A DNA stretch of 56,369 bases from Nitrospinaceae bacterium (GCA_029261405.1 JAJDBK010000005.1:32001-88369); one strand, 5' to 3'; positions 1 through 9,879 are shown, counted from the stretch's first letter. Notes: generated by a model not told the origin, from the sequence alone. Numbers and translations are program-made.

Positions 1-114
1 CATTTTGAGGTTATCGGCAATATGAACACACATTACGGTCTCTTCGATTGCAGCGACAATAGTAACGGCGGAAACGGGGCGGAAAACAGCTCTTCTATGG
101 GAGTATGCTGTTAA
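1..114 (+). CDS. 3' end of an unidentified ORF (partial)
   Basis: Reading frame 1 is open from the left edge to a TAA at 112-114, giving 37 residues with no start inside the window unless ATG 22 is used. The tail is rich in Ser, Asn and Gly and ends in Val-Cys-Cys. I do not recognise it. A 37-codon open frame could occur by chance, so this may be the C-terminus of a gene lying to the left or not coding at all. Confidence 0.3.
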   Translation, partial: HFEVIGNMNTHYGLFDCSDNSNGGNGAENSSSMGVCC

Positions 115-134
115 CTAAAATCAACCAAAAAGAA

Positions 135-165
135 GCTGTTTTGGTCCTTTTTTCGGCAAAACAGC
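135..165 (-). terminator. Rho-independent terminator for the cytochrome gene
   Basis: GCTGTTTTG (135-143) and CAAAACAGC (157-165) form a 9-bp perfect stem with a 13-nt loop. Read on the minus strand the stem is followed by TTCTTTTTGG, a reasonable T-tract, so it suits transcription leaving the cytochrome c gene. A weaker inverted repeat (ACTACC/GGTAGT, 217-236) lies between it and the stop codon. Confidence 0.55.
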
Positions 166-241
166 CATAAAAGGAGCCAAAACAACGCTTTTTTACCAAT
201 AACCGGCCAAAGCGAAACTACCCTTTAAAAGGTAGTACGGG

Positions 242-628
242 TCAGTTTGCGTCGTTCTTTTTAAGGAACGCGATCAGATCGGCGATCTCCGTGTCGTTCA
301 GTTTCCTGATTTTCATCTTGGTTTTTTTTGAGCCTTCCCGACCATCGGTCCATTTTCTCAAGGCTTGTGTCTCTTCGTCATTCTCCTCCCATGTCCCTTG
401 CGGGTCCTTGAGCCATTTTGTCAGCCATGCGTCGGTATGACGTGTTGTGTCCCCTTTGAGACCGGGTCCGACTTTTCTTTTGGATGAGAGTTTATGGCAC
501 CTGTCACACCCCACCTCTTTAAAGACTTTTTCACCGTTGGTAGCGTCCCCCTCGGCGAAAGAGATACCTGTGACCATAAAAAAAGTTGCGAGGGTGAGAA
601 TGGAGAGCTGTTGCAGTCGAATCATCAT
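242..628 (-). CDS. Periplasmic class I cytochrome c, 128 aa
   Basis: A small monohaem c-type cytochrome, probably a soluble periplasmic electron carrier. Residues 1-25 form a Sec signal peptide (hydrophobic core, then SFAEG). The haem-binding motif is C41-D-R-C44-H45, followed by the VGPGLKG loop seen in many class I cytochromes. Met105, in a Lys-rich stretch near the C-terminus, is the likely sixth haem ligand, and a final helix (TEIADLIAFLKKN) closes the fold. The size is normal for c551/c552-like cytochromes. The start is an ATG-ATG pair preceded by AGGGGAAGG. It is a single gene with its own promoter and terminator; the redox partner cannot be told from the context. Confidence 0.85.
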   Translation of the reverse strand: MMIRLQQLSILTLATFFMVTGISFAEGDATNGEKVFKEVGCDRCHKLSSKRKVGPGLKGDTTRHTDAWLTKWLKDPQGTWEENDEETQALRKWTDGREGSKKTKMKIRKLNDTEIADLIAFLKKNDAN

Positions 629-678
629 TGGCCTTCCCCTGTTGAAGATAAATAGATAGAGGCTCTATTGATGTTTCA

Positions 679-707
679 AGGATACATGACGGCAGTCGGC
701 GGGTCAA
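679..707 (-). promoter_or_regulatory. Sigma-70-like promoter of the cytochrome c gene
   Basis: On the minus strand TTGACC (702-707) and TATCCT (679-684) are separated by 17 nt. The predicted transcript starts about 43 nt upstream of the cytochrome ATG. The rest of the 629-843 gap shows no gene; an imperfect hairpin at 748-765 lies downstream of the porin stop and may terminate porin transcription. Confidence 0.45.
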
Positions 708-843
708 CGAAATTACACTTAGTCTAAGCCATGCCAAAACATGGGAACCGGGCGGAACCGCTCGGCTCTTAAACTCATGATGGGGCGCAAGGAATGTATG
801 ATACCTTGCAACCCACATCACAAACCTTAAGGCATAATCGGGG

Positions 844-1995
844 CTAGAATACGTACTGGGCCTGCACGAACATCTCATTCAGGTTGTTACCGTTATTACC
901 ATCCTTGTTTTCGTTGGTGCGGTAGGTGGCCTGAAATTTTATGTCGTGTTTATGGATAAACCAGTTCAGGCCCAACGCGGTTCTGGTCCATGGGTCGGCG
1001 TAACCATCCGCGTCCTGACTGGAGAACGCCGCTACAATTTCAAACGTGTTGTTGAACATGTATCCCCCTTCAACAGCGTAGTTGGTCAACTGGGTTTCAC
1101 CGTTCTTGTAGATTCCTTGGCTGACGTTACCGTCTACTGTGGAAGCCGAGAAGCTGTTAAATTGGGCGTCTACCGAGATTCCGGAGCTACGAAACGCGCC
1201 GCTTAACTCAAGACCTGTCACACTATCGATGTCCGGTTTGCTCCCATCACTGGTATCAACACCGCCATCGGTACGGGTGTTGTTGTCGCCGTCATTACTG
1301 AAGGAGAAGGCGGCGGCGCTTATGGTTGCCTTTGTTTCTCCGCTAAAGTCGCCCTGACTCATCTTGAGGTGTCCAAAAGGATGAAAGTTTACCCTTGCCC
1401 CTATCATGGCTCCTTCGTTCCAGTCAGAAGCGTCGTTTACAGCCGTGTCGAAGTCGAGTTTTTTTGCGTCTGGATCGATACGTCCGTCCGCTATACCGAC
1501 CGCCCATTCGAAGTTTTTATCATCAGAATGTCCCTCAAGCGAAACACCAAGCTGGCGATCAGGTGTTCCGTAGTTGTGGTCACCCACGAAAGTGCGTTCG
1601 ACGAGCTGTTGGTACTTCGACGATGTCATCATTTCACGGGAGAAGGGGATGATGAAGGCGTTTCCTATGGTGACCTTCATGTTTTCAAAACCGCTATACT
1701 GCATATAGGCGTCCTTGATAGAGACTTCGTTATCATCGTTTGATTTACCGAGATCAAACTGGAACTTTCCTTTCCAGTCCTCGTGAACGCTCCCCTCGAT
1801 AAAAGGACGCAGGCGACGGAAGAAGAGGTCATCGCTCGAATCGCCGCTGTCGGGATCCTTCTGGTGGTATTGCATCTGGATTCGCCCACCAAGTTTCACA
1901 TATTTCTCGCCATCCTTGTAGGTGACCCCGCCTGCGAATGACGGGACAGAGGTAATACAAAGAATAGTGATAGCCACAATCAACTTGTGATACAT
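844..1995 (-). CDS. OprO/OprP-like outer-membrane porin, 383 aa
   Basis: A predicted beta-barrel porin of the phosphate-selective porin O/P type. A signal peptide (TSVPSFAGG cleavage region) is followed by KLGGRIQMQYH and FFRRLRPFIEG, features of the first strands in this family. The body alternates short amphipathic strands with Asp/Asn/Gly-rich loops and ends in an aromatic residue (QAQYVF), the usual barrel-assembly signal. I start at ATG 1995, which has GGAG about 9 nt upstream; an in-frame TTG five codons earlier is less likely. Upstream is a Pho-box-like promoter (2039-2083), which supports induction by phosphate starvation. The sequence alone cannot separate phosphate from other anion selectivity. 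The two-component genes lie just upstream on the same strand. Confidence 0.82.
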   Translation of the reverse strand: MYHKLIVAITILCITSVPSFAGGVTYKDGEKYVKLGGRIQMQYHQKDPDSGDSSDDLFFRRLRPFIEGSVHEDWKGKFQFDLGKSNDDNEVSIKDAYMQYSGFENMKVTIGNAFIIPFSREMMTSSKYQQLVERTFVGDHNYGTPDRQLGVSLEGHSDDKNFEWAVGIADGRIDPDAKKLDFDTAVNDASDWNEGAMIGARVNFHPFGHLKMSQGDFSGETKATISAAAFSFSNDGDNNTRTDGGVDTSDGSKPDIDSVTGLELSGAFRSSGISVDAQFNSFSASTVDGNVSQGIYKNGETQLTNYAVEGGYMFNNTFEIVAAFSSQDADGYADPWTRTALGLNWFIHKHDIKFQATYRTNENKDGNNGNNLNEMFVQAQYVF

Positions 1996-2038
1996 TTTAG
2001 TATGCTCCAAAGGTTTAATTTGTAATCCATGTGGAGAG

Positions 2039-2083
2039 AGTATAACTGCGTACCTGTTAAGGGGGCGTTAAGTTTCCGTTAAA
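2039..2083 (-). promoter_or_regulatory. Pho-box-like promoter of the porin gene
   Basis: The minus strand carries three 8-bp direct repeats, TTTAACGG, CTTAACGC and CTTAACAG, separated by exactly 3 nt. The TTAAC cores on the plus strand (GTTAA at 2056, 2067 and 2078) have a strict 11-nt period. Ten nt further is TATACT (2039-2044), a good -10 element, with no separate -35. PhoB-family boxes have this layout of 11-nt direct repeats replacing the -35, and the CTTAAC-type repeat with 3-nt spacers resembles the cyanobacterial Pho box. The predicted start site is about 37 nt upstream of the porin ATG. Confidence 0.65.
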
Positions 2084-2089
2084 TTAGTA

Positions 2090-3487
2090 TCAGGATTCCG
2101 GATCAACCTGGTTCTGCTCCCGCACAGGCTTGCGGAGTTTTTCCCGCAGGGTGACACGCGATATACCGAGCCGTCTGGCGGCTTCTGATTTGTTGCCGTC
2201 ACAATTACTCAAAGCCTCCTCGATATACATCCGCTCCACACTCTCAAGGGGTACCCAGTTGTTGTAGACAGAGAATAACGCTCTCCTCTCCTGCTCAAAA
2301 CCTTGCGCGGTAACAGATTGGTTGAGGGAGATCTCCTTTTCGGTGATGACCTTCGACTGGGCGATGATGCAAGCTCTTTCGATTACGTTGCGAAGTTCCC
2401 GTATGTTGCCCGGCCATGCGTATTTTTTCATTTGAGTAATTGCGCTCTCTTCGATACCTTCGATATTTGTCTTCAACGCCCGGTTGAGACCTTTGATGAA
2501 GTGGGCGGCCAGGGCAGGAATGTCTTTGGTTCGATCCCGCAGAGGGGGCATGTTTATGGTGAATACGTTGAGGCGGTAGAGCAGGTCGGTCCGAAACCGG
2601 CCCTCTTCTGCGAGTTGATGGATGTTCTGGTTGGTGGCGGAAATAAGCCGAACGTCTACCGGCATATCCCTGGTGCCTCCGGCCCGTCTCAGGGATTTGG
2701 CTTCCAGTACCCTCAAAAGTTTCGGTTGCAACTCATAGTTAAGATCACCTATCTCGTCGAGGAATATGCCTCCTGAGTTCGCCATCTCAAAGATACCTTT
2801 TTTTGGATAGTTAGTCTCCTTGAAGGATACTTTTTCATTGCCGAACAGCGCCTGTTCCAGGAGGGACTCCGGGATGGAGGAGCAGTTAAGTTTAAGAAAA
2901 GGATTATGGCTTCTGGCTGAGAGGTGGTGTATCGCATTTGCGACAAGCTCTTTGCCAACACCGCTCTCGCCAAGGATGAGTACTGGCGTACTGGCCACGG
3001 AGGCCACTTGCGATATCTGCTCGCGCACACTTTCGATAGCGTCGCTCTTTCCCAGGATGTCACCCATGGCCCGCGATTCGTGATCCTTTTCATATCGAAG
3101 CCTCTGAACCTCGAATTTCAGGTTCAGGTGGGAGAAGGCCTTGTCCACAATTATCCGCAGTTCGTCAAGCTCGAACGGTTTGTTTATATAATCAAACGCC
3201 CCCTCACGCATGGCGGTAACGGCGGTCTTCACCTCCGGGTATGCGGTCATGAAAATGGCGAGAAAATCCTCTTCCATCGACGCGGCTTTTTTCCAGAATT
3301 CCAGGCCCGACATATCGGGTAGTTTCATGTCGATCAGCATCACGTCGATCGACTCCACCTCAAGTATGGCCAGAGCGTCGGCTCCGTTTTCGGCCTGATA
3401 AACCGCAAAATCCCTCTTCCTGAATACAGATGTGAGGGTCTGCCTCATGGTGAAATCGTCTTCGAGTATGAGCAGTCGCTTAGACAT
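2090..3487 (-). CDS. NtrC-family response regulator lacking GAFTGA, 465 aa
   Basis: Domains in order: a receiver (1-120; acidic D10/D11, phospho-acceptor D53, K103), an AAA+ ATPase (about 145-380; Walker A GESGVGKE at 173-180, Walker B GGIFLDEIGD at 239-248, arginine-rich sensor region), and a Fis-type helix-turn-helix near the C-terminus (NKSEAARRLGISRVTLRE). The sigma-54 contact loop is degenerate: where family members have GAFTGA this protein has VSFKET (220-225). Most activators with a lost GAFTGA either cannot open sigma-54 promoters or act with sigma-70, as in Rhodobacter NtrC or TyrR. It overlaps the kinase gene by 8 nt, so the pair is co-translated. The porin gene follows on the same strand. 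Confidence 0.9.
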   Translation of the reverse strand: MSKRLLILEDDFTMRQTLTSVFRKRDFAVYQAENGADALAILEVESIDVMLIDMKLPDMSGLEFWKKAASMEEDFLAIFMTAYPEVKTAVTAMREGAFDYINKPFELDELRIIVDKAFSHLNLKFEVQRLRYEKDHESRAMGDILGKSDAIESVREQISQVASVASTPVLILGESGVGKELVANAIHHLSARSHNPFLKLNCSSIPESLLEQALFGNEKVSFKETNYPKKGIFEMANSGGIFLDEIGDLNYELQPKLLRVLEAKSLRRAGGTRDMPVDVRLISATNQNIHQLAEEGRFRTDLLYRLNVFTINMPPLRDRTKDIPALAAHFIKGLNRALKTNIEGIEESAITQMKKYAWPGNIRELRNVIERACIIAQSKVITEKEISLNQSVTAQGFEQERRALFSVYNNWVPLESVERMYIEEALSNCDGNKSEAARRLGISRVTLREKLRKPVREQNQVDPES

Positions 3488-5495
3488 GACTTAAGGCCTG
3501 TACCGATTGTTTGGGGAAATATATCTTGAACGTGGTCCCTTCATCAATCTCACTATAGACCCGGATTTTGCCGTTATGTTTTTCGATAATGCGATGCACT
3601 ATCGATAAACCTAGCCCGGTTCCATCCGATTTGGTGGAGTAGTACGGGTCGAAAATCTTGATAAGATCCTTGTCTGGAATTCCTTTGCCGTTGTCACATA
3701 CGCTCATTTCTATAAAAGACTCCGCCTTGATCCGCTTCCCCTCCTCCATGCAGAAACAGTTTTTTCTCATCGGTCGTTTGCATGAGGAGAAGACATTTTT
3801 CAGCGAAACCTTGACTCTTCCTCTCCGCTCGCAGGCGTGTATGGCGTTTAACATCAGGTTGATAAGTATCTGTTTCACCTGTTGCGGGTCAATCATGATC
3901 TCCTCTAGCTCCGGATCGTAATACTCTTCCAACGTCACACCGCTTTCATGCGCCTGGACTTTGAGCAGGAGGCAGACTTCCGAGATTATAGTGGTCAGGT
4001 CGCACAGGACCGGTTCCGCCTCTTTTATCACGGCGAACTTGTTGAAGTTTTTAAGGAAAGCGTTCAGGCGGTCAACTTCGGAGACGATTCTTTGTAGATA
4101 CTCGCTCTGGTTGGCGCTATTTCCGCATTCAAGATGATCCTGGACCTCCTCATCCATCACCTGGGCCACGGTTTTAATGCTGGCAAGCGGATTCCCGATT
4201 TCGTGGGCCAGCTTCATGGAAAGCTCACCCAACGACGCGAGTTTATCAGCCCTGTGCAACTGTTTTTCCAGGTCGCGAATCTCGACGACTCTCGACTCTA
4301 GTTGCCTGTTCAGATCGAGGTTCCAATCCGAAAGCCGGGCCTGTTTCTCCTTAACCTGCACCCTCATGCTGTCGAACTTCTCTGCAAGCTCACCGATTTC
4401 ATCGCCGGTGTTCAAAAGGAGCGGGTTGTCGAGATATCCGTTCGCTATAAGGTCGGCTTCCATATGAAGTTTTTTTATTGGACCGATCAGCCTCCTGGCC
4501 AGGTAAAGGCCGATAAATATCCCGATAAACGCAACAAACGTAAGAAAGTAGAGCAGATTCAGGATCATGCCGGCCATGTAGGGGGTCATACTGGTCTTTG
4601 GATAGAGAGTAATCAGATACCACGAAGGTGTTTTCATCTTCCCCTCTCCCCGAATAGGGCTGAACGCCACGATATCCATACCGAAAGTCTCAATGCCGGC
4701 TGGTTTTGTCTGAATCCTTTCTGAAGTGAACGAGGGGAAAATGTCAGATATATGGACGCCGACCTCACCGACCCGACCGTCCGGTTTTCCATTCTTTGCG
4801 ATGTACATAACTTCCCCTTTTTCATTTACAAAAAGGGTGCTGAATGGCGTGTTGGGCGCCCTTACCCAATCGAATATGGCGTCCACGGAGAGGTTGACAA
4901 TGATGAGTCCCTCTATAACGCCATTGAGATAGACAGGCGTAGATATTCTTGCGACGAGTTGAAGAGGCTCTTCGATGATGGAATGTTCGATATTCAGATC
5001 GATATGGGAGAAATAGACCTCCCCCTTATTCGATTTTATCCCTTCTTTGAAATAATATCTGCCACCCTTATATTGAAGGCTACTTAAAGGAGTAAGGTAG
5101 AAAGCGCCCTCCTTGTGGTTTGAACGGATCAGTTCGGCGCCATTGCTTCCGAGGAACCTGATTTGATAATATTCCGGATGCAAACGGTTGAACTGAAGCA
5201 GATGTTTCTCCATTTCGTCACGACCACCCGGTTCACCGAGCAAAAATCGTTTGATGGATGGAGCTGACGAGAGGAAAATCACATCCTGGGTTACCCGGTC
5301 TATTTTATCCTCCACCTGGCGCACCTGCATTTTTGCGTTACTCTTCAGGTTCTGGGTAATGTTCTCCTGTAGCGAACTGACTGAAATGGACATTCCGAAA
5401 ATACCGGCGACAACGAGAGGAATCAGCCCCATGACCAGACAGACCAGTATCAGCCTGGATGTTATGTTAAGCCGAAAAAGAGAAGGATCAAACAT
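3480..5495 (-). CDS. Membrane sensor histidine kinase, 671 aa
   Basis: Partner kinase of the overlapping regulator. An N-terminal membrane helix (about residues 15-38) leads to a 270-residue extracytoplasmic region that looks like a Cache-type sensor (hydrophobic/aromatic strands, FLGSNGAELIR, YLNGVIEGLIIVNLS). A second membrane helix (about 310-338), a HAMP linker and a coiled coil follow. The H-box is LAHEIGNPLASIK (His near 430); the ATPase domain has an N-box (LINLMLNAIHA), G1 (CDNGKGI) and G2 (DGTGLGLSIV). I prefer ATG 5495 to an in-frame TTG at 5504; neither has a clear ribosome-binding site. The ligand is unknown. The gene is divergent from the DUF420 gene. Confidence 0.88.
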   Translation of the reverse strand: MFDPSLFRLNITSRLILVCLVMGLIPLVVAGIFGMSISVSSLQENITQNLKSNAKMQVRQVEDKIDRVTQDVIFLSSAPSIKRFLLGEPGGRDEMEKHLLQFNRLHPEYYQIRFLGSNGAELIRSNHKEGAFYLTPLSSLQYKGGRYYFKEGIKSNKGEVYFSHIDLNIEHSIIEEPLQLVARISTPVYLNGVIEGLIIVNLSVDAIFDWVRAPNTPFSTLFVNEKGEVMYIAKNGKPDGRVGEVGVHISDIFPSFTSERIQTKPAGIETFGMDIVAFSPIRGEGKMKTPSWYLITLYPKTSMTPYMAGMILNLLYFLTFVAFIGIFIGLYLARRLIGPIKKLHMEADLIANGYLDNPLLLNTGDEIGELAEKFDSMRVQVKEKQARLSDWNLDLNRQLESRVVEIRDLEKQLHRADKLASLGELSMKLAHEIGNPLASIKTVAQVMDEEVQDHLECGNSANQSEYLQRIVSEVDRLNAFLKNFNKFAVIKEAEPVLCDLTTIISEVCLLLKVQAHESGVTLEEYYDPELEEIMIDPQQVKQILINLMLNAIHACERRGRVKVSLKNVFSSCKRPMRKNCFCMEEGKRIKAESFIEMSVCDNGKGIPDKDLIKIFDPYYSTKSDGTGLGLSIVHRIIEKHNGKIRVYSEIDEGTTFKIYFPKQSVQALSHV

Positions 5496-5542
5496 GCCGT
5501 GCAAACCATTGTCGGATATGTGATGTATAAATATAACAGACT

Positions 5543-6238
5543 ATGAACGAAATAAAAGAGTTACTGGCTTCGCCCGGTTTCATGTCGCAAGGATCGACCA
5601 TGGGATCTGACATCAGCTATTTTTTCGCCGTGACATTCATCCTGATGTTTATCTACGCAGGATCCCTCGCCACGAAAGGTATGGGGTTAAGACATCACAG
5701 GATGATTCTGCTTTCGCTGGTCGTGATGACGGCTTATTTTATCTTCTATTACCTTGTCAGGCGGCTGGGTCTCGAAAGTCTGGCCGACCGGGTAAACTTT
5801 CAGGGCTACGAATGGGTATACAGGGATATTTTCAAGCCGGTTCTCTACACCCACATGGTTTTCGTGACGATAACATTTTTCCTCTCTATTTACATGATAA
5901 TCAACGGCTTTGCAACAGCCGTTACCATTGCCGGTGAGATGAAACTTAAAAGCGAACCGGCGCCACGCTCAAAAGTATTATGGCTTACGGGTCTGCTCTG
6001 GCTGGGCTTTCTGATCTGGTGGATATTCTCCTCCTCCCGGTTCGGGGTCAGCCATCAGGTGATGTTCCTGGCGCTCGGTTATCTCCTTCCCGCCATGTTG
6101 GCTTTTGCCATCGGATACTGGCTCTCCGATTCCGCCAGAAGACACCGGATCATGGGGAGGCTCTGCATTCTGGCTTTTATTATTCTTTTTATAACAAGCG
6201 CGCTGGTATATTACCTGCTCTATATTTTCAATAGCTGA
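5543..6238 (+). CDS. DUF420-family membrane protein, 231 aa
   Basis: A polytopic membrane protein with about six hydrophobic segments. The arrangement fits the DUF420 (YozB-like) family: His-containing helix starts (LRHHRMILLSLV, LYTHMVFVTI, SHQVMFLALGYL) and a C-terminal HRIMGRLCIL followed by VYYLLY. DUF420 proteins are often found near cytochrome oxidase or cytochrome biogenesis genes, but their biochemical role is not established. It is divergent from the kinase gene and 9 nt upstream of uvrA, so the two may be co-transcribed. Family assignment is from memory of the motif pattern; function unknown. Confidence 0.7.
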   Translation: MNEIKELLASPGFMSQGSTMGSDISYFFAVTFILMFIYAGSLATKGMGLRHHRMILLSLVVMTAYFIFYYLVRRLGLESLADRVNFQGYEWVYRDIFKPVLYTHMVFVTITFFLSIYMIINGFATAVTIAGEMKLKSEPAPRSKVLWLTGLLWLGFLIWWIFSSSRFGVSHQVMFLALGYLLPAMLAFAIGYWLSDSARRHRIMGRLCILAFIILFITSALVYYLLYIFNS

Positions 6239-6247
6239 TCAGGACAA

Positions 6248-9094
6248 ATGATAGATTCGATCAATATACGGGGCGCGAGGGAGCACAACTTAAAAAACCT
6301 CAACCTGACCATTCCGAGGGACAAACTCGTTGTGATCACCGGCCTGTCCGGGTCGGGTAAATCATCGCTCGCTTTCGACACGATCTACGCCGAAGGTCAG
6401 CGAAGGTATGTGGAGTCGCTCTCGGCTTATGCGAGGCAGTTTCTTGAACAGATGGACAAACCGGATGTGGACCATATCGACGGTCTTTCGCCCGCCATAT
6501 CGATAGAGCAGAAGAGTGTCAGTAAAAATCCCCGTTCCACCGTCGGCACGGTAACAGAGATATACGACTATCTGCGGCTCCTCTTCGCCCGGGCCGGAAC
6601 GGTGCATTGCCACCAGTGCGGCATGGAAATATCGAGCCAGACCGTATCGCAGATCGTCGATGCGGTGATGGACCTGCCGGAGCGGACGAAGATTCAGGTT
6701 TTGGCGCCGGTGGTCAAGGATCGGAAAGGGGCTTACAAAAAGGAGCTTGTTGAGTTCCGGGCGAAAGGTTTTGTGCGAGTCCGGGTGGATGGTGAGATGA
6801 GAGAGCTTGCCGACGAGATCGAGCTTGATAAAAAGAAGAAACATACCATTGAGATCGTGGTGGACAGGCTTGTCATAAAGGAGGGGCTGGAAAAGAGGCT
6901 GGCCGACTCGGTGGAGCTTGCCCTTAAAATGGCCGATGGCCTGACCCTTGTGGACATGGTGGATTCTGACGAGGAACTGGTCTTCTCCGCCCGGTTTGCC
7001 TGTGTAAACTGCAATTTGAGCTATCCTGAAATCACGCCAAGGATGTTCTCTTTTAATAATCCGCACGGCGCGTGTCAATCCTGCTCCGGGCTGGGACGCA
7101 ACCGCCTTATCGCAGAAGATTTAATCGTTCCCGACCCGAATAAAACCCTGGAGGAGGGCGCCATCAAGCCGTGGAGCAGGAAGACGGCTATCTTCTACAA
7201 GGAGATGATCCACGCGGTATCGAGCCACTACGGTTTCTCCACGAAAAAACCTTTCGACAAACTCCCGAAAAAGTATCAGAAGATTGTTCTCTACGGCTCT
7301 GGCGATGAAGAGATAAAATTTCATTTCAAAAAAGAGAACCGGACTAGCCACTACACCGGGGTTTACGAAGGGGTGATCCCGAATCTCTCCCGCCGTTACA
7401 GGGAGACCGACTCGGAGACGATCCGCGATGAGATCGAGGAGTATATGCGTCTTCAGCCGTGCGAGGAGTGCGGTGGCAAACGTCTTCGCAAAGAGGCGCT
7501 CGGTGTCCTGATTGATGGAAGGACCATCATCGACCTGACAACTATGTCGGTGAGGGAGGCGTACGATTTCATCCGTTCTGTCAGTTTTGACAAACGAAGA
7601 ACCGTCATCGCAAGGAGAGTGGTAAAGGAGATCGCAGAGAGACTCAGCTTTTTGAATGATGTCGGGTTATCATACCTGACGCTCGACCGCCCATCAGGCT
7701 CCTTATCAGGTGGTGAGGGGCAACGGATCAGGCTGGCCACCCAGATCGGCAGTTCCCTGATGGGAGTGTTATACATCCTCGACGAACCCTCTATCGGCCT
7801 TCACCACCGGGACAACCGTCGCCTCATAGATACCTTGCTAAAATTGCGCGACCTCGGCAACACCGTCATAGTTGTGGAGCATGACAAGGACACTATTCTA
7901 TGCTCCGACTACGTTATTGACCTCGGACCCGGCGCCGGTGTACATGGCGGAGAGATCGTAGCCGCCGGGTCGCCCGACGAAGTGAAAAAAGTGGCGGAAT
8001 CGTTGACCGGGGCGTATTTGTCTGGCGCAAGAATCATCGACATCCCCGAAGAGAGGCGACCGATAGATGGCGAAAGCCTGAAAATAATCGGCGCCAGCGA
8101 ACACAATCTTACAAATATCGATGTAACCATTCCGTTAAGCGCTTTCACATGTGTCACCGGGGTTTCAGGCTCCGGTAAAAGCACCCTGATGATTGATATT
8201 CTTTATAAGGCGCTCTCCCGCTATTTTTTCAACAGTAGCGATCATCCGGGCAAACATAAAAGCATCAAGGGACTCGAAAAAATCGACAAGGTGATCGATA
8301 TCGACCAGAACCCGATAGGCAGAACTCCCCGCTCCAACCCTGCGACCTACACCGGAGTTTTCACCCATATCCGCGACCTCTATTCTCAGCTTCCCGAATC
8401 ACGAAAACGGGGCTACAAACCGGGCCGGTTTTCGTTCAACGTCAAAGGGGGCCGGTGCGAAGCGTGTCAGGGGGAAGGCTCCATCAAGATTGAGATGCAC
8501 TTTCTGCCAGACGTATACGTCACATGCGATGTTTGCAACGGCAAGCGGTTCAACCGAGAAACCCTCGATATCGAATATAAAGGCGCATCGATAGCCGACG
8601 CCCTCAACATGACCATAGAGGAGGCGGCCCTCTTTTTTCAGAATCACCCACCGATAGAAAAAATATTGCGCACGTTAGTCGATGTGGGACTCGATTACAT
8701 CAAGCTCGGTCAACCGGCGACAACCTTGTCGGGCGGAGAGGCTCAACGGGTAAAGCTCTCAAAGGAGCTATCAAAGAGGGCGACTGACAAGACCTTGTAC
8801 CTGCTTGACGAACCGACCACCGGTCTTCATTTCGAAGATATCAAAAAGCTGATAGAGGTACTAAACCGTCTGACCGACTCCGGCGCCACCCTTATGGTTA
8901 TCGAACACAACATCGATATCATCAAAAACGCCGACTATATCATCGACCTCGGACCGGAAGGGGGAGATGGTGGCGGGCGGATCATGGCGGAAGGAAGGCC
9001 CGAAGATGTGGCGAAAGTTAAAGAATCACACACAGGCGTATGTCTGAAAGCGGAGCTTGCCGACCTTGCCAAACACAAGAAGAAAGGTGGCTGA
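6248..9094 (+). CDS. uvrA: UvrABC system protein A, 948 aa
   Basis: DNA-damage recognition ATPase of nucleotide excision repair, acting as a dimer with UvrB in the cytoplasm. Two ABC modules are visible: Walker [15 protein letters not shown] near residue 32 with signature [15 protein letters not shown], and Walker [15 protein letters not shown] near 640 with [17 protein letters not shown]. Both have Walker B ([20 protein letters not shown]). Zinc-binding Cys pairs occur as CHQCG, CVNC, CQSC, CEECGG and CEACQGEG...CDVCNGKR. Length is typical. The full-length, motif-complete sequence leaves little doubt. It overlaps truA by 8 nt. Confidence 0.98.
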   Translation: MIDSINIRGAREHNLKNLNLTIPRDKLVVITGLSGSGKSSLAFDTIYAEGQRRYVESLSAYARQFLEQMDKPDVDHIDGLSPAISIEQKSVSKNPRSTVGTVTEIYDYLRLLFARAGTVHCHQCGMEISSQTVSQIVDAVMDLPERTKIQVLAPVVKDRKGAYKKELVEFRAKGFVRVRVDGEMRELADEIELDKKKKHTIEIVVDRLVIKEGLEKRLADSVELALKMADGLTLVDMVDSDEELVFSARFACVNCNLSYPEITPRMFSFNNPHGACQSCSGLGRNRLIAEDLIVPDPNKTLEEGAIKPWSRKTAIFYKEMIHAVSSHYGFSTKKPFDKLPKKYQKIVLYGSGDEEIKFHFKKENRTSHYTGVYEGVIPNLSRRYRETDSETIRDEIEEYMRLQPCEECGGKRLRKEALGVLIDGRTIIDLTTMSVREAYDFIRSVSFDKRRTVIARRVVKEIAERLSFLNDVGLSYLTLDRPSGSLSGGEGQRIRLATQIGSSLMGVLYILDEPSIGLHHRDNRRLIDTLLKLRDLGNTVIVVEHDKDTILCSDYVIDLGPGAGVHGGEIVAAGSPDEVKKVAESLTGAYLSGARIIDIPEERRPIDGESLKIIGASEHNLTNIDVTIPLSAFTCVTGVSGSGKSTLMIDILYKALSRYFFNSSDHPGKHKSIKGLEKIDKVIDIDQNPIGRTPRSNPATYTGVFTHIRDLYSQLPESRKRGYKPGRFSFNVKGGRCEACQGEGSIKIEMHFLPDVYVTCDVCNGKRFNRETLDIEYKGASIADALNMTIEEAALFFQNHPPIEKILRTLVDVGLDYIKLGQPATTLSGGEAQRVKLSKELSKRATDKTLYLLDEPTTGLHFEDIKKLIEVLNRLTDSGATLMVIEHNIDIIKNADYIIDLGPEGGDGGGRIMAEGRPEDVAKVKESHTGVCLKAELADLAKHKKKGG

Positions 9095-9854
9095 GCAAAG
9101 AAGGGTCAGGATCGACCTTCAGTATCTGGGAACCCGATACGCAGGATGGCAGGTCCAGAATAACGACGTTACGATACAAGAGGTTGTGGAAGAGGCGTTA
9201 TCAAAAATCGTAAAGAAGAAGGTAAGGATACACGCCTCAGGCAGAACCGACGCTGGTGTACACGCAATACTGCAACCGACCCATGCGGACGTAACCACCA
9301 ACGCTCCTGATGAGGGTCTGCTCGCCGGGCTAAACGCCATCTTGCCAAAAGACATTGCGGTCATATCCGTGATGACAGTGGCCCCTGACTGGAACGCCCG
9401 GTTTTCCGCGATTTCAAAGACGTATGAATATACGGTTCTGCACAGCCGCATCCGGTCGGTATTCGATGAAGGGCGCGTCTGGCGTATACACGCTCCGATT
9501 GATATGGAGGCCATGAGAGAGGGGGCTATATTCCTTACCGGGGAGCGTGATTTCACATCCTTCGAATCGTCTGGAGCGAATCCTGGAGGCAAAATTCGTA
9601 CAATAACCGATTTAGTTATCGAGAGGCGGTGTGAAAAAATTGTGTTCCGTGTGACCGGGAACGGTTTTTTAAAACAGATGGTACGCAACATCGTCGGTAC
9701 CCTCATCCAGGTTGGACTACATAAACGCGAACCTTCATGGATAAAGGATGCGCTTGACGCAAAAGACCGGAAAGAAGCCGGGCCATGCGCCCCACCCGGT
9801 GGTCTTTGCCTGATGGAAGTTGTTTACAGTCAGAATAGTGGCATTGTACGATAG
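9087..9854 (+). CDS. truA: tRNA pseudouridine(38-40) synthase, 255 aa
   Basis: Converts uridines 38-40 of the tRNA anticodon arm to pseudouridine. The N-terminal [15 protein letters not shown] and the active-site segment [11 protein letters not shown] (catalytic Asp) are diagnostic, as are [20 protein letters not shown] and [18 protein letters not shown] chose GTG 9087, which overlaps the uvrA stop and gives a family-typical N-terminus; a TTG at 9057 would add ten residues and overlap uvrA by 38 nt. Neither start has an ideal ribosome-binding site, though AGAAAGG sits against the GTG. Probably translated by coupling from uvrA. Confidence 0.95.
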   Translation: MAEQRRVRIDLQYLGTRYAGWQVQNNDVTIQEVVEEALSKIVKKKVRIHASGRTDAGVHAILQPTHADVTTNAPDEGLLAGLNAILPKDIAVISVMTVAPDWNARFSAISKTYEYTVLHSRIRSVFDEGRVWRIHAPIDMEAMREGAIFLTGERDFTSFESSGANPGGKIRTITDLVIERRCEKIVFRVTGNGFLKQMVRNIVGTLIQVGLHKREPSWIKDALDAKDRKEAGPCAPPGGLCLMEVVYSQNSGIVR

Positions 9855-9879
9855 ACACCTTAACTTTAACGAATAGACC

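Noticed and set aside
6362-7078. Minus-strand 238-residue frame inside uvrA
   Set aside because: It lies wholly within the well-supported uvrA gene and shows no motif of its own.
9855-9879. Trp leader peptide or attenuator before trpE
   Set aside because: Only 25 nt separate truA and trpE, with no Trp codons or hairpins.
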